NCBI GenBank assembly: GCA_003248075.1
Contig: QJYK01000090.1
Location: forward strand, 1 to 38,492
Origin: Gemmatimonadota bacterium
Lineage (GTDB): Bacteria > Gemmatimonadota > Gemmatimonadetes > Longimicrobiales > Gaopeijiaceae
DNA length: 38,492 bases
Direction of reading: 5' to 3'
Every line of letters starts with the position of its first letter. The first letter of the stretch is position 1. Below are positions 24,547 to 32,972 of the stretch, in pieces. A program made the position numbers and the translations under genes. Under the pieces are notes generated by a model, which was given only the letters and a program-made list of their open reading frames with translations, was not told the DNA's origin and searched no databases.

Positions 24547-25674
24547 GTGCGCCCCGATCCGACCGTCCTGATGCTCGCCGGAGAGGCGTCTGGCGATCAT
24601 CACGGCGCTGCCGTGGCGCGTGCCCTGCGCGCCAGGCTCCCGCAGGTGCGGCTGGTCGGGCTCGGCGGTCCACTCCTCGAGGCCGAAGGCCTGGAGTCCC
24701 TCGCCGCCCTCGACGATCTCGCGGTGATGGGATTCGCGGAAGTGGTTCGACATCTGGCGTTCTTTCGCCGCCTGCTCGGACGGGTGAAGGCGATGGTCGC
24801 GTCCGGGGATGTCGACCTCGTGCTGCCCATCGACTACCCGGGCTTCAACCTGCGGGTGGCCGAGGCCGCGCACGCGCGCGGCGTCCCCGTGCTGTACTAC
24901 ATCTCGCCGCAGGTGTGGGCGTGGAAGGCGGGGCGAGCCCGCCAGCTGGCGCGCTGGGCCGATCACGTCGCGGTGATCTTGCCGTTCGAGGAGCATCTTC
25001 TGGCTGAGGCCGGAGCCCGCGCGTCTTTCGTCGGACATCCGCTGCTCGAGCGCCCCGACGACCTTCCCGACCGGGCGCAGTTCTGCGCGCGCTGGGGACT
25101 CGAGGCCGACCGTCCTCTGCTGGCAGTCCTGCCCGGGTCGAGGAAGCAGGAGATCCACCGGCACCTCGAGGTCTTCGCCGAGGCCGGCCGCCTCGTGCAG
25201 CGGCGTCGCCCGGATGTCCAGGTGGTGCTCGCCCGGGCCTCCACGCTCCCGCCGACGCTCCTGGCTCCGGCGGCGCTTCCGGTCGTCGCGGAGACGCGGG
25301 CGCTCGTACACCACAGTCGGGCGGCACTCGTGAAGTCGGGGACCTCGACGCTGGAGACGGCGCTCGAGGGGACTCCGTTCGTCATGGCGTACCGCACCCA
25401 TCCGCTCACCTACCGCGTCGCTCGCCGCCTGGTGCGCGTCCCGCACGTGGCCCTGGCCAACCTGGTCGCCGGCGAACGGGTCGTACCGGAGGTCCTCCAG
25501 GACGCCGCGACCCCGGAGCGGCTGGCCGGGCTTCTGGCGCCCCTGCTCGAGGATTCGGAAGAGCGGCGTCTTCAGCTGGTCGGGCTTGGCCGCGTCCGCG
25601 AGGCGCTCGGCACACCGGGGGCCTCGGGGCGCGTCGCGGACCTGGCGGTGCGCCTGCTGGAAGGGGCGCCGTGA
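24547..25674 (+). CDS. lpxB: Lipid-A-disaccharide synthase LpxB
   Basis: LpxB joins lipid X to UDP-2,3-diacylglucosamine to make the lipid A disaccharide at the inner face of the inner membrane. The 375-residue product (GT19 family) opens with VLMLAGEASGDHHGAAVARAL and contains GFAEVVRHLAFF, VLPIDYPGFNLRVAEAA, VLYYISPQVWAWKAGRARQLA, LPFEEHLL, FVGHPLLE and LPGSRKQEI, and near the C-terminus KSGTSTLETAL and PFVMAYR. These are the classic LpxB blocks in order. GTG 24547 is the first start before the conserved opening. Its end overlaps the next gene by four bases. Confidence 0.96.
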   Translation: MRPDPTVLMLAGEASGDHHGAAVARALRARLPQVRLVGLGGPLLEAEGLESLAALDDLAVMGFAEVVRHLAFFRRLLGRVKAMVASGDVDLVLPIDYPGFNLRVAEAAHARGVPVLYYISPQVWAWKAGRARQLARWADHVAVILPFEEHLLAEAGARASFVGHPLLERPDDLPDRAQFCARWGLEADRPLLAVLPGSRKQEIHRHLEVFAEAGRLVQRRRPDVQVVLARASTLPPTLLAPAALPVVAETRALVHHSRAALVKSGTSTLETALEGTPFVMAYRTHPLTYRVARRLVRVPHVALANLVAGERVVPEVLQDAATPERLAGLLAPLLEDSEERRLQLVGLGRVREALGTPGASGRVADLAVRLLEGAP

Positions 25675-26315
25675 GCGATCTGAAGTTCGAAGCCGCGGGC
25701 CTGCTCGGCGCCGCGCTGGTGAGAGGCCTGCTCTCGACCACGCGCCTACGCCGCGAGGGGCAGGAGCACTTCCTGAGCCACCGCACGCACGGGCGTCCCG
25801 TGGTCTTCGCCTTCTGGCACGGACAGCTTCTCCCCCTGGTCTATTACCACCGTGCGGAGGGCATCGTCGTCCTGGTCAGCGAGCACGCCGACGGAGAGTA
25901 CATCACCCGCGTGATCGAGCGTCACGGGTTCGGCACCGCGCGCGGCTCCAGCTCGCGGGGTGCCGCGAAGGGACTGAAGGCGCTGATTCGAGCCGCCCGC
26001 GCGGGCAGCGACCTGGCCCTGACGCCGGACGGTCCGCAAGGCCCGGCAAGGGTGTTCAAGCCCGGAGCGCTCCTCGCCGCGCAGGTGACCGGGCTTCCGG
26101 TGATCCCCCTCGGCGTGGGCTGTTCCGGGGGCTGGCGCCTCGGGAGCTGGGACGGCTTCTTGATCCCCCATCCGTTCTCCAGGATCGGTGTCGTGTATGG
26201 TCGGGCCCGGGTGATCCCCCGGGACATCGAACGTGATGAGCTCGACCAGATGGCCGTGGCCATGGGCGGAGAGCTCGACCTGCTGACCGCGCGAGCCGGG
26301 GAGCTGGTGCGGTGA
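25671..26315 (+). CDS. DUF374 lysophospholipid-acyltransferase-like protein
   Basis: The 214-residue product belongs to the DUF374/LPLAT-like family often found in lipid A clusters. It shows the FWHGQLLPLVYY block (residues about 44-55) with the family's His, LVSEHADGEYITRVIERHGFGTARGSSSRG (about 64-93) and LTPDGPQGPARVFKPG (about 112-127). The acyltransferase HX4D box is not complete: HGQLLP has no Asp at the expected place, as is usual for DUF374. It may be a late acyltransferase of lipid A, in place of LpxL/LpxM, but this is not shown. GTG 25671 overlaps the lpxB stop, and lpxK begins within its last codons, so translation is coupled on both sides. Confidence 0.8.
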   Translation: MSDLKFEAAGLLGAALVRGLLSTTRLRREGQEHFLSHRTHGRPVVFAFWHGQLLPLVYYHRAEGIVVLVSEHADGEYITRVIERHGFGTARGSSSRGAAKGLKALIRAARAGSDLALTPDGPQGPARVFKPGALLAAQVTGLPVIPLGVGCSGGWRLGSWDGFLIPHPFSRIGVVYGRARVIPRDIERDELDQMAVAMGGELDLLTARAGELVR

Positions 26316-27328
26316 GGCGACACCTGCATCGGGCCATCCTCCGGTGGTGGGCGGGCGAGGGGGGAGCGCTGGGCTCCGCGCTCCGGATGGGCTCGGCTCC
26401 GCTCGAGTGGCTGTTCGCATTCGGTGTTCGTCGACGGAACCGGCGCTATGATCGTCGGACCCCGGTGCGCGTACAGGGGTGTGCCGTGGTCTCCGTCGGC
26501 AACCTCACCGTGGGGGGGACGGGGAAAACCCCCGTGGCATCCTGGGTCATTGGCGCCCTCGAGCGGGAGGGCCGGCGCCCAGCGCTCGTGTCCCGCGGTT
26601 GGGCCGAGGACGAGCTCCTCCTCCATCGGCGCTGGCACCCGGGCGTTCCGGTCGTGGCGGACCCCGACCGCGTGGCCGCCGCAGAACGGGCCCGGGAGGC
26701 TGGAGCGAACGTGGCGGTGCTCGACGACGGCTTTCAGCACCGCCGCCTCGCCCGGGATGTGGACCTCGTCCTGGTGGCTGCCGAGGATCCATGGCCCGGC
26801 CGCCTCCTCCCCCGAGGCCCGTATCGGGAGCCACCCGACTCGCTCGGGCGTGCCCACGCGGTCATCGTCACGCGTCGCACTGCCGACGCCGAGGCGGCCT
26901 CGGTCCTGGCGTCGCGTCTGGAGCGGGAGCACGCTCGCCTGGAAGCGTCCTGCATCGCCAGCCTGGAGCCCGAGGGGTGGGAAGGGCTCGATGGCCAGCC
27001 GGCGGACGCGCCGGAAGGAGCGGTCGTGGCCGCGACGGGCATCGCGCGGCCCGATGAATTCGCCGAGATGGTCCGGCGCGTGCTCGAGACCGACGTCGAG
27101 CTGGTCGCGTTCCCGGATCACCATCGCTTCGACCGGGCGGACGTGGTCGCGCTTCGCTCCCGAGCCGGAGCACGCACCGTGGTGGTCACGGAGAAGGACG
27201 CGGTCAAGCTGTCGGCGCTCGCGGTGGAGCTGGGCCCCGTCCGAGTGCTCGCCCTCGGGATCCGGTGGGAGCGGGGAGAGTCCAGCCTCCTGGAGCTGAT
27301 CCGGCGGCGGACGGCCGAAGCGGTATGA
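26312..27328 (+). CDS. lpxK: Tetraacyldisaccharide 4'-kinase LpxK
   Basis: LpxK phosphorylates the 4' position of the lipid A disaccharide at the inner membrane. The 338-residue product has an N-terminal amphipathic/hydrophobic segment (SAPLEWLFAFGVRRRNRRYD), the P-loop GNLTVGGTGKTP (about residues 63-74), LVSRGWAEDE, LDDGFQHRRLARDVDLVLV with the catalytic DDGFQH, LLPRGPYREP and, later, VAATGIARPDEF and FPDHHRFDRADV, all family blocks. The start is GTG 26312, overlapping the acyltransferase stop, and the stop overlaps nadB. The Kdo transferase gene waaA, often next to lpxK, is not in the window. Confidence 0.95.
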   Translation: MRRHLHRAILRWWAGEGGALGSALRMGSAPLEWLFAFGVRRRNRRYDRRTPVRVQGCAVVSVGNLTVGGTGKTPVASWVIGALEREGRRPALVSRGWAEDELLLHRRWHPGVPVVADPDRVAAAERAREAGANVAVLDDGFQHRRLARDVDLVLVAAEDPWPGRLLPRGPYREPPDSLGRAHAVIVTRRTADAEAASVLASRLEREHARLEASCIASLEPEGWEGLDGQPADAPEGAVVAATGIARPDEFAEMVRRVLETDVELVAFPDHHRFDRADVVALRSRAGARTVVVTEKDAVKLSALAVELGPVRVLALGIRWERGESSLLELIRRRTAEAV

Positions 27329-28932
27329 CGACGCGATCCGTGGACGTGCTGGTGATCGGTACGGGCATCGCCGGCCTGAGCTGTGCGTTGAAGTTGGCGC
27401 CACATGCCCGCGTGCTCGTCGCCACGAAGAAGGAGCGCGCGGATTCGTCGACCAACTACGCGCGGGGCGGCATCGCCTCGGTCCTCGGAGAGGACGACGC
27501 CTACGAGCTCCACGAGGCCGATACCTTCGTGGCGGGTGCCGGACTCTGTCACCCCGAGGCCGTGCGCGTCCTGGTGCGCGAAGGACCGGACCGCGTCCAC
27601 GAGCTCATGGAGTGGGGCGCCCGCTTCGACCGCGGACCGCGCGACCGTCTCTCGCTGGGCAGGGAAGGGGGCCATTCGAGGCGACGCATCGCCCATGCGG
27701 GGGACCATACGGGCCGCGAGATCGAGTCGGCGCTCGTGGCGGCGGCCGAGGGGGAACCGGCCATCGAAGTCCTCGAGGACCACCTGGTGGTCGACCTCGT
27801 GGTCCGCGCGGGTGACCGGGGGCGACGATGTTGTGCCGGGGCCAGGGTTCTGGACAATCGCTCAGGCGCCGTGGTCACCCTGGAGGCCCCCTTCACCCTG
27901 CTCGCCTCCGGAGGCTGCGGGCAGGTATACCGCCACACGACCAACCCGGGCATCGCGACCGGGGACGGGATTGCGATGGCCTACCGGGCCGGCGCAGTCA
28001 TCGCGAACATGGAGTTCATCCAGTTCCACCCCACGGCGCTATACCCGACCGAGGATCCCGCCTTCCTGATCTCCGAGGCGCTCCGGGGCGAGGGCGCCGT
28101 CCTGAGGACGCTGGACGGCGCGGCCTTCATGGAGCGGTACCATCCGCTCGCCTCGCTGGCCCCCCGAGACGTGGTCGCACGCGCCGTCGATCACGAGCTC
28201 AGGACCCGCGGGGAGACGCACGTGGTGCTCGATGTGTCGGCGATCCCGCCCGCGCGTCTGGACGAGCGTTTCCCGGGCGCAGTCGAGGGATGTCGCGCGC
28301 GCGGTGTCGATCCCAGGGCGGGGATCCCGGTCGTGCCCGCCGCGCATTATGTGTGCGGTGGCGTCCTCACCGACGCGTTTGGCCGCTCGAGCCTTCCGGG
28401 GCTGTTCGCCGCGGGGGAGGTGGCCTGCTCGGGGGTTCACGGCGCGAACCGCCTGGCCTCGAACTCCCTCCTCGAGGCCGTGGTCTTTTCGGACCGCGCG
28501 GCGCGCGTGATCGTCGCCGGACTCGAGTCCCCCGACGTCGACGGTCGGTTTCGGGGTGCGGCCCTGCCGCCCGCTCCGAGCGTCGGTAACCACGAGCCGG
28601 ACCCGGGATGGCTGCGCGGTGCCCGGTCGCGACTGCGTGGCCTGATGTGGGACCTGGTGGGGATCGTGCGCTCGGACGCGAGGTTGGAGGAGGCCGCGGC
28701 CGGGGTCGCCGAGCTCAAGCGGGACGCGGCGGAGCGTTGGCAGAGGGAGCGATGGACGGAGGAGGGCGCCGAGCTGCGCAATCTGCTGGAGGTCGGGGAG
28801 CTGATCGTGCGCTCCGCGCGCCTGCGGAGGGAGAGCCGCGGCCTGCATTTCACGTCCGACCATCCCTACCGGGACAACGAGCGGTTCCTCCAGGACACCC
28901 TGCTCCGTCTCGACGAGCGGGAGGCCTCGTGA
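27325..28932 (+). CDS. nadB: L-aspartate oxidase NadB
   Basis: NadB is an FAD enzyme that oxidises L-aspartate to iminoaspartate, the first step of de novo NAD synthesis. The 535-residue product opens with the dinucleotide-binding VLVIGTGIAGLSCALKLA, followed by TNYARGGIASVL, HSRRRIAHAGDHTG, ASGGCGQVYRHTTNPGIATG, EFIQFHPTALY and HGANRLASNSLLEAVVF, all hallmarks of NadB within the succinate dehydrogenase flavoprotein family. The C-terminal helical domain (LRGLMWDLVGIVRSD onward) is complete. ATG 27325 overlaps the lpxK stop. nadA and nadC are not in view, so nadB is here a passenger of the envelope operon. Confidence 0.95.
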   Translation: MTTRSVDVLVIGTGIAGLSCALKLAPHARVLVATKKERADSSTNYARGGIASVLGEDDAYELHEADTFVAGAGLCHPEAVRVLVREGPDRVHELMEWGARFDRGPRDRLSLGREGGHSRRRIAHAGDHTGREIESALVAAAEGEPAIEVLEDHLVVDLVVRAGDRGRRCCAGARVLDNRSGAVVTLEAPFTLLASGGCGQVYRHTTNPGIATGDGIAMAYRAGAVIANMEFIQFHPTALYPTEDPAFLISEALRGEGAVLRTLDGAAFMERYHPLASLAPRDVVARAVDHELRTRGETHVVLDVSAIPPARLDERFPGAVEGCRARGVDPRAGIPVVPAAHYVCGGVLTDAFGRSSLPGLFAAGEVACSGVHGANRLASNSLLEAVVFSDRAARVIVAGLESPDVDGRFRGAALPPAPSVGNHEPDPGWLRGARSRLRGLMWDLVGIVRSDARLEEAAAGVAELKRDAAERWQRERWTEEGAELRNLLEVGELIVRSARLRRESRGLHFTSDHPYRDNERFLQDTLLRLDEREAS

Positions 28933-29402
28933 AGGTCCGCATCCTGGCAGTGGGGACGATACGGGGACCGCTGGCCGCCGCCCTGTCCGAATACGAGGGC
29001 CGCGCAGGGCGCTACTGGAAGCTCGAGGTCACGGAGGTCGCGTCGGGGGGCGCGGGGCGGCACCCGCCCCCGGAGCGCGTCCTGGCGGACGAAGCGCGAC
29101 GGCTCCTCGCCAGGATCGGACCGGACGCCGAGCCCTGGGCACTGACCCGGGAGGGAGCCGTGGTCGGGTCGCGCCAGCTGGCCCGGGACCTCGAGGCCTG
29201 CGCCGTCCGCTCGGTGTCCGAGGTGGTCTTCGTGATCGGGGGTGCGTTCGGCCTGGACGGCTCCGTGCTCCAGCGCGCGACCAGGCGCGTGTCCCTGTCG
29301 GCCCTCACCCTGCCCCACGAGATGGCGCGCCTGGTCCTGGCCGAGCAGCTTTACCGCGCCGGCACCATCCTACGCAACGAGCCGTACCACAAAGGAGCCT
29401 GA
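28929..29402 (+). CDS. rlmH: 23S rRNA (pseudouridine-1915-N3)-methyltransferase RlmH
   Basis: RlmH is a SPOUT-class (trefoil knot) methyltransferase acting on m3-pseudouridine 1915 in helix 69 of 23S rRNA. The 157-residue product (E. coli 155) shows the C-terminal family blocks VFVIGGAFGLDGSVLQ and LSALTLPHEMARLVLAEQLYRAGTILRNEPYHKG, which form the knot and SAM pocket. The start is GTG 28929 within the overlap with the nadB stop, giving MKVRILAVGTIRGPL at the N-terminus as expected. bshC follows two bases after its stop. Confidence 0.94.
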   Translation: MKVRILAVGTIRGPLAAALSEYEGRAGRYWKLEVTEVASGGAGRHPPPERVLADEARRLLARIGPDAEPWALTREGAVVGSRQLARDLEACAVRSVSEVVFVIGGAFGLDGSVLQRATRRVSLSALTLPHEMARLVLAEQLYRAGTILRNEPYHKGA

Positions 29403-29403
29403 C

Positions 29404-31011
29404 TTGTCGGGAACCCTCCCTCACCTCGAGCTCATCATCGCGCGGCCGTCCGGAGCGACGGTGGTGCAGGACTACCTGGAGGGTCGGCCCGAAGCGGCCG
29501 ACTTCTTCCGCGGCCATTACAGGAATGCGGACGACTACGAGGCCAGGGCCGAAAGCATCGATCGGCGCTTCGACCGTGAGGCCCGTGCACGGGCTGCGTC
29601 GGCGTTGAGCATCCCTCCGGGCGGCGACCCGAGCCGAGTGGCGGCGTTCGTGGAGGAGCGCGGATGGCTGGTGACCACGGGCCAGCAGCCCGGCCTCTTC
29701 GGCGGACCCCTCTACAGCCTGTACAAGGCGCTCACCGCGATCCGACTCGCGCAGGCGCTGGAGGCCCGGCTTCGAAGGCCCGTCCTCCCGGTATTCTGGA
29801 TCGCTTCCGAAGATCACGATTGGCCCGAGGCCAACCACACGACGCTCATCGGCACCGACAACGAGCTCTGGACCGGTGAGGTGGGTCATCCCGACCCGTC
29901 GTCCACGCCCTCCATCCATCGGCTCCCGGCAGGCGCCGACATCGAGGTGGTCCGCGACGCCTTCGTCGGCCGCCTTCCCACGACCGACTTCAGTCCCCCT
30001 TTCATCGACCTCCTGATGAAGAGCGCCAGGGAGGGGGTGACCCTGTCCGGTAGCTTTCGCCAGATCCTCGAAGGATTGTTGGGTCGATACGGCCTGTTCT
30101 TCACGGACGCTGCGGACCCGGTGGTCAAGGCCGCCTCAGCACCGGTTCTGGAGGACGAGCTCCGGCGTTCGGCGGAGCTCGAGGCGGTGTTGGTGCGCAC
30201 GGCCGGCGAGCTCGACCGTGCCGGCTACGGGCAGCAGGTCGCCCTGCTCGAGGGGGGGGTGAACCTGTTCCTGGAGGGCCCCGCCGGACGCGAGCGCCTC
30301 TACCGGGACGGCGACCGCTTCCGCCTGCGCGCGTCCGGCGAGTCGCTGACCCTGGAGGAGGTTCTGTCGCGCGCCGCCGCCGACCCCAGGGCCCTGAGCC
30401 CGAACGTCCTCTTGCGCCCCGTCGCGGAGAGCACCGTCTTCCCCACGCTCTCGTATGTGGCCGGGCCGGGAGAGGCCGCGTACTTCGCGCAGCTTGCCGA
30501 CTATTTCGCGGCCTTCGGCATCGACATGCCCGTGATCCATCCGCGCTTCGGCGCCACCGCGGTGGAGTCCAAGATCCGCAAGGTCCTGGACAAGTTCAGC
30601 CTCGACATAGCCGGTCTCGATCGCCCCTTCCACGAGATCGCGTCGGAGCTGGCCCGGGATGAGGTGCCCGAAGCGGTGCGACGGGCGATCGGGGCCCTGC
30701 GCGGCGCGATCGGCAAGGGCGTGGGCGAGCTCCAGACGGCCGTACAGGAGGTCGACCCGACGCTGAAGGGCCCGGTCCAGCACGTCCGGAGCCAGGGGTT
30801 CGCGGCACTGGACGAAGTGGAGCGGAAGATCGTGCACGCCGTGAAGCGCGAGAACGAGATCGTGCTGTCCCAGCTCCAGAAGGCGCAGCTGCACCTTTTC
30901 CCCGAGGGGAAGCCCCAGGAACGGGTCATGAACCCGTTCTACTATCTGGTCCGCTACGGGTGGGGATTCCTGGACGGCTTGATCGAACGCTTCGAGGTGA
31001 ACTTCCGATGA
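29404..31011 (+). CDS. bshC: Bacillithiol biosynthesis cysteine-adding enzyme BshC
   Basis: BshC adds cysteine to glucosaminyl-malate, the last step of bacillithiol synthesis. The 535-residue product carries the family motifs VTTGQQPGLFGGPLYSLYK (near residues 87-105), PVFWIASEDHDWPEANH (about 127-143), NVLLRPVAESTVFPTLSYVAGPGE, and the C-terminal NPFYYLVRYGWGFLDGLIE. A charged coiled-coil stretch (about 450-515) precedes the end, as in known BshC. The start is TTG 29404, with AAAGGAG seven bases upstream. bshA and bshB are not in the window and must be elsewhere if the pathway works. Presence of bshC implies that the organism uses bacillithiol rather than, or beside, glutathione. Confidence 0.94.
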   Translation: MSGTLPHLELIIARPSGATVVQDYLEGRPEAADFFRGHYRNADDYEARAESIDRRFDREARARAASALSIPPGGDPSRVAAFVEERGWLVTTGQQPGLFGGPLYSLYKALTAIRLAQALEARLRRPVLPVFWIASEDHDWPEANHTTLIGTDNELWTGEVGHPDPSSTPSIHRLPAGADIEVVRDAFVGRLPTTDFSPPFIDLLMKSAREGVTLSGSFRQILEGLLGRYGLFFTDAADPVVKAASAPVLEDELRRSAELEAVLVRTAGELDRAGYGQQVALLEGGVNLFLEGPAGRERLYRDGDRFRLRASGESLTLEEVLSRAAADPRALSPNVLLRPVAESTVFPTLSYVAGPGEAAYFAQLADYFAAFGIDMPVIHPRFGATAVESKIRKVLDKFSLDIAGLDRPFHEIASELARDEVPEAVRRAIGALRGAIGKGVGELQTAVQEVDPTLKGPVQHVRSQGFAALDEVERKIVHAVKRENEIVLSQLQKAQLHLFPEGKPQERVMNPFYYLVRYGWGFLDGLIERFEVNFR

Positions 31012-31037
31012 GGAGCCGACGTACTGTAGGAGTGCGG

Positions 31038-31067
31038 TTGATCCTCGGCCCCTGGCATGCCTAACTT
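31038..31067 (+). promoter_or_regulatory. Candidate promoter before the small coiled-coil gene
   Basis: TTGATC (31038-31043) and TAACTT (31062-31067) are 18 bases apart. A start about seven bases past the -10 would fall at or very near the ATG at 31074, which has no visible ribosome-binding site; the mRNA could be leaderless. Confidence 0.35.
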
Positions 31068-31073
31068 CGCGAT

Positions 31074-31358
31074 ATGTTCCTGCAGCTCATCCTCGTACTC
31101 GTCGTCCTGATCCCGTTGCTGGCAATCGTGCTCGATTCCCAGGTGGGGCGGGCACTGGCGTCGCGGCTGGAGCGCAGGAGTCTGGACGGCCCTCCGGATC
31201 TCATGGCGGAGAGGGTGGCGTTCCTGGAAGGCGAGGTCGAGCGGCTGACTACGGAGATCGGCCGCCTGGACGAGGAGAGCCAGTTCCTGCACAAGCTTCT
31301 CGCCGAACGTCATCCGGACGAGGGGGCGGCGCTTCCGCCGGCTGACCGGCAAGGCTGA
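31074..31358 (+). CDS. Small single-pass membrane protein with coiled coil
   Basis: The 94-residue product has an N-terminal membrane helix (about 2-21, FLQLILVLVVLIPLLAIVLD) and a charged heptad-like helix (about 44-80, MAERVAFLEGEVERLTTEIGRLDEESQFLHKLLAE). This topology recalls PspB- or FtsB-like small envelope proteins, but no family is recognised. It sits between bshC and murJ. Its last 110 bases overlap the open murJ frame (open from 31249), which lacks a normal start codon of its own, so the two may be coupled. The ATG has no Shine-Dalgarno sequence and may start a leaderless mRNA. Confidence 0.65.
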   Translation: MFLQLILVLVVLIPLLAIVLDSQVGRALASRLERRSLDGPPDLMAERVAFLEGEVERLTTEIGRLDEESQFLHKLLAERHPDEGAALPPADRQG

Positions 31359-32931
31359 GGCCGCCACGGGCCCCCCGACCGACGCACAACGGGACGGCCG
31401 AGGCGCCGCCAGGGTCGGCGCGGGCATCTTCCTGAGCCGGGTCGCCGGCTTCGTCCGGGAGCGGATCACCGGCTACTGGTTCGGCGCAGGCGACTATGCC
31501 GACGCGTGGCGTGCCGCGCTCCGGCTGCCCAACGTGCTTCAGAACCTGCTGGGCGAGGGAACCCTCTCCGCCTCCTTCATCCCCGTCTACGCGGAGTTCC
31601 TCGAGCAGGGGCGTGAAGAGGACGCCGGCCGCTTCGCGGGAGCCGCGCTGGGGATCCTGGTGGCCGTGGCGGGGGCGCTGGCTCTGATCGGCACAGCGGC
31701 GGCGCCGCTCCTGGTCGCGGTCTTCTTCGGCGCCTGGGATGCGCCCAAGCAGGCGGTCACGGCGACGCTGGTCCGCATCCTCTTCCCCATGTCGGGGATC
31801 CTCGTGGTCGGCGCCTGGGCGCTGGGGATCCTGAACAGCCACCGCCGATTCTTCGTCTCCTACGTCGCGCCGGTCTTCTGGAACCTGGCGATGATCTCCA
31901 CGCTGGTCGCCGGGGGCGCCTGGCTGGGACTGGGCCTCGAGGATCTGGTCGTCGCGCTTGGCTGGGGCGCGCTCGTGGGCGGGGCCCTGCAGCTCGGCGT
32001 GCAGCTTCCCTTCGTGTTGCGACACGCGCGTGCCATTCGCGTCAGCCTCGGACGAGGGGTCGAGGGGGTTCCGGAGGCGATCCGCAACTTCGCACCCGTG
32101 GTGGCTGGGCGGGGCGTGGTGAACCTCAGCGGGTGGATCGACGTGATCCTGGCGGCGCGCCTCACGTCCGGGGCCGTCGCCCTCCTCGGCTACGCGCAGA
32201 CCTTCTACGTGCTGCCGATCTCGCTCTTCGGCATGTCCGTCGCGGCCTCTGAGCTACCGGAGCTGTCCCGGAGGCGGGGTGACGCGCTCCATGCGCTGGC
32301 CGACCGTGTGTCGGCGGCGCTCCGACGGGCGTCGTTCTTCTTGATTCCATCGGCCATCGGGTACCTGGCGCTGGGAGACGTGATTGTCGCGGCGCTGTAC
32401 CAGACCGGAGCCTTCGGCACCGCGGAGACGCTCATCACCTGGGGCGTGCTGGGTGGGTACTCCGTGGGGCTGGCCGCGTCGGGGAGCTCCCGGGTCCTGT
32501 CGTCCGCGTTCTACGCCCTGCGGGACACGCGTACGCCGGCGAAGGTCGCCGTCCTGAGGGTGGTGATCTCGGCGGCGGTGGGCATCGCCCTCATGTTCCC
32601 ACTGGATTCCCTGGGCTTCCGCACGCTCCGCCTCGGCGCGGCCGGCCTGTCCCTGGGTGCTTCGGTGGGTGCGTGGGTCGAGTACGTGATGCTCCGAAGT
32701 GCGCTCGCGCGCTCGATCGGGCCGCACGGGCCGGGGGTCGGCCCGATGGCCCGCATGACGCTGGCGGCGGCGTTGGCGGCCGCTGCGGGAGTGGGGCTGC
32801 AGCTCCTCCTTCCGGACGCGCACCCCGTGCTCCTGGCCTTGGAAACGCTCCTGCCGTTCGGGGTAGTCTACCTCGCCGCGGCGGCCGCGCTCGGAGTCCC
32901 GATCCCCTCCGTGGGCATCCGGCGGCGCTGA
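31342..32931 (+). CDS. murJ: Lipid II flippase MurJ (start codon unclear)
   Basis: MurJ flips lipid II across the inner membrane for peptidoglycan synthesis (MVF/MOP family). The sequence has the N-terminal hallmark FLSRVAGFVRERITGYWFGAG and ALRLPNVLQNLLGEGTLSASFIPVYAEFL, then about 12-14 hydrophobic helices to the C-terminus. The first canonical in-frame start, GTG 31534, cuts off helix 1 and the conserved RVAGFVRE, so the real start must be upstream. Between the in-frame stop at 31246 and that block there is no ATG, GTG or TTG. CTG 31342 is the best candidate (about 529 residues) and lies inside the end of the upstream gene. A base error or an unusual initiation event are the alternatives. 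uvrC follows after 41 bases. Confidence 0.88.
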   Translation: MTGKAEAATGPPTDAQRDGRGAARVGAGIFLSRVAGFVRERITGYWFGAGDYADAWRAALRLPNVLQNLLGEGTLSASFIPVYAEFLEQGREEDAGRFAGAALGILVAVAGALALIGTAAAPLLVAVFFGAWDAPKQAVTATLVRILFPMSGILVVGAWALGILNSHRRFFVSYVAPVFWNLAMISTLVAGGAWLGLGLEDLVVALGWGALVGGALQLGVQLPFVLRHARAIRVSLGRGVEGVPEAIRNFAPVVAGRGVVNLSGWIDVILAARLTSGAVALLGYAQTFYVLPISLFGMSVAASELPELSRRRGDALHALADRVSAALRRASFFLIPSAIGYLALGDVIVAALYQTGAFGTAETLITWGVLGGYSVGLAASGSSRVLSSAFYALRDTRTPAKVAVLRVVISAAVGIALMFPLDSLGFRTLRLGAAGLSLGASVGAWVEYVMLRSALARSIGPHGPGVGPMARMTLAAALAAAAGVGLQLLLPDAHPVLLALETLLPFGVVYLAAAAALGVPIPSVGIRRR

Positions 32932-32972
32932 CGCCCGGCCGCCCCCGAAGTCCGAAGAAGACCCGGAGCACT

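Noticed and set aside
29242-29403. bshC beginning upstream inside rlmH
   Set aside because: The in-frame extension lies within the rlmH coding region and is antisense-like Arg/Pro/Ser-rich; TTG 29404 has a good ribosome-binding site.
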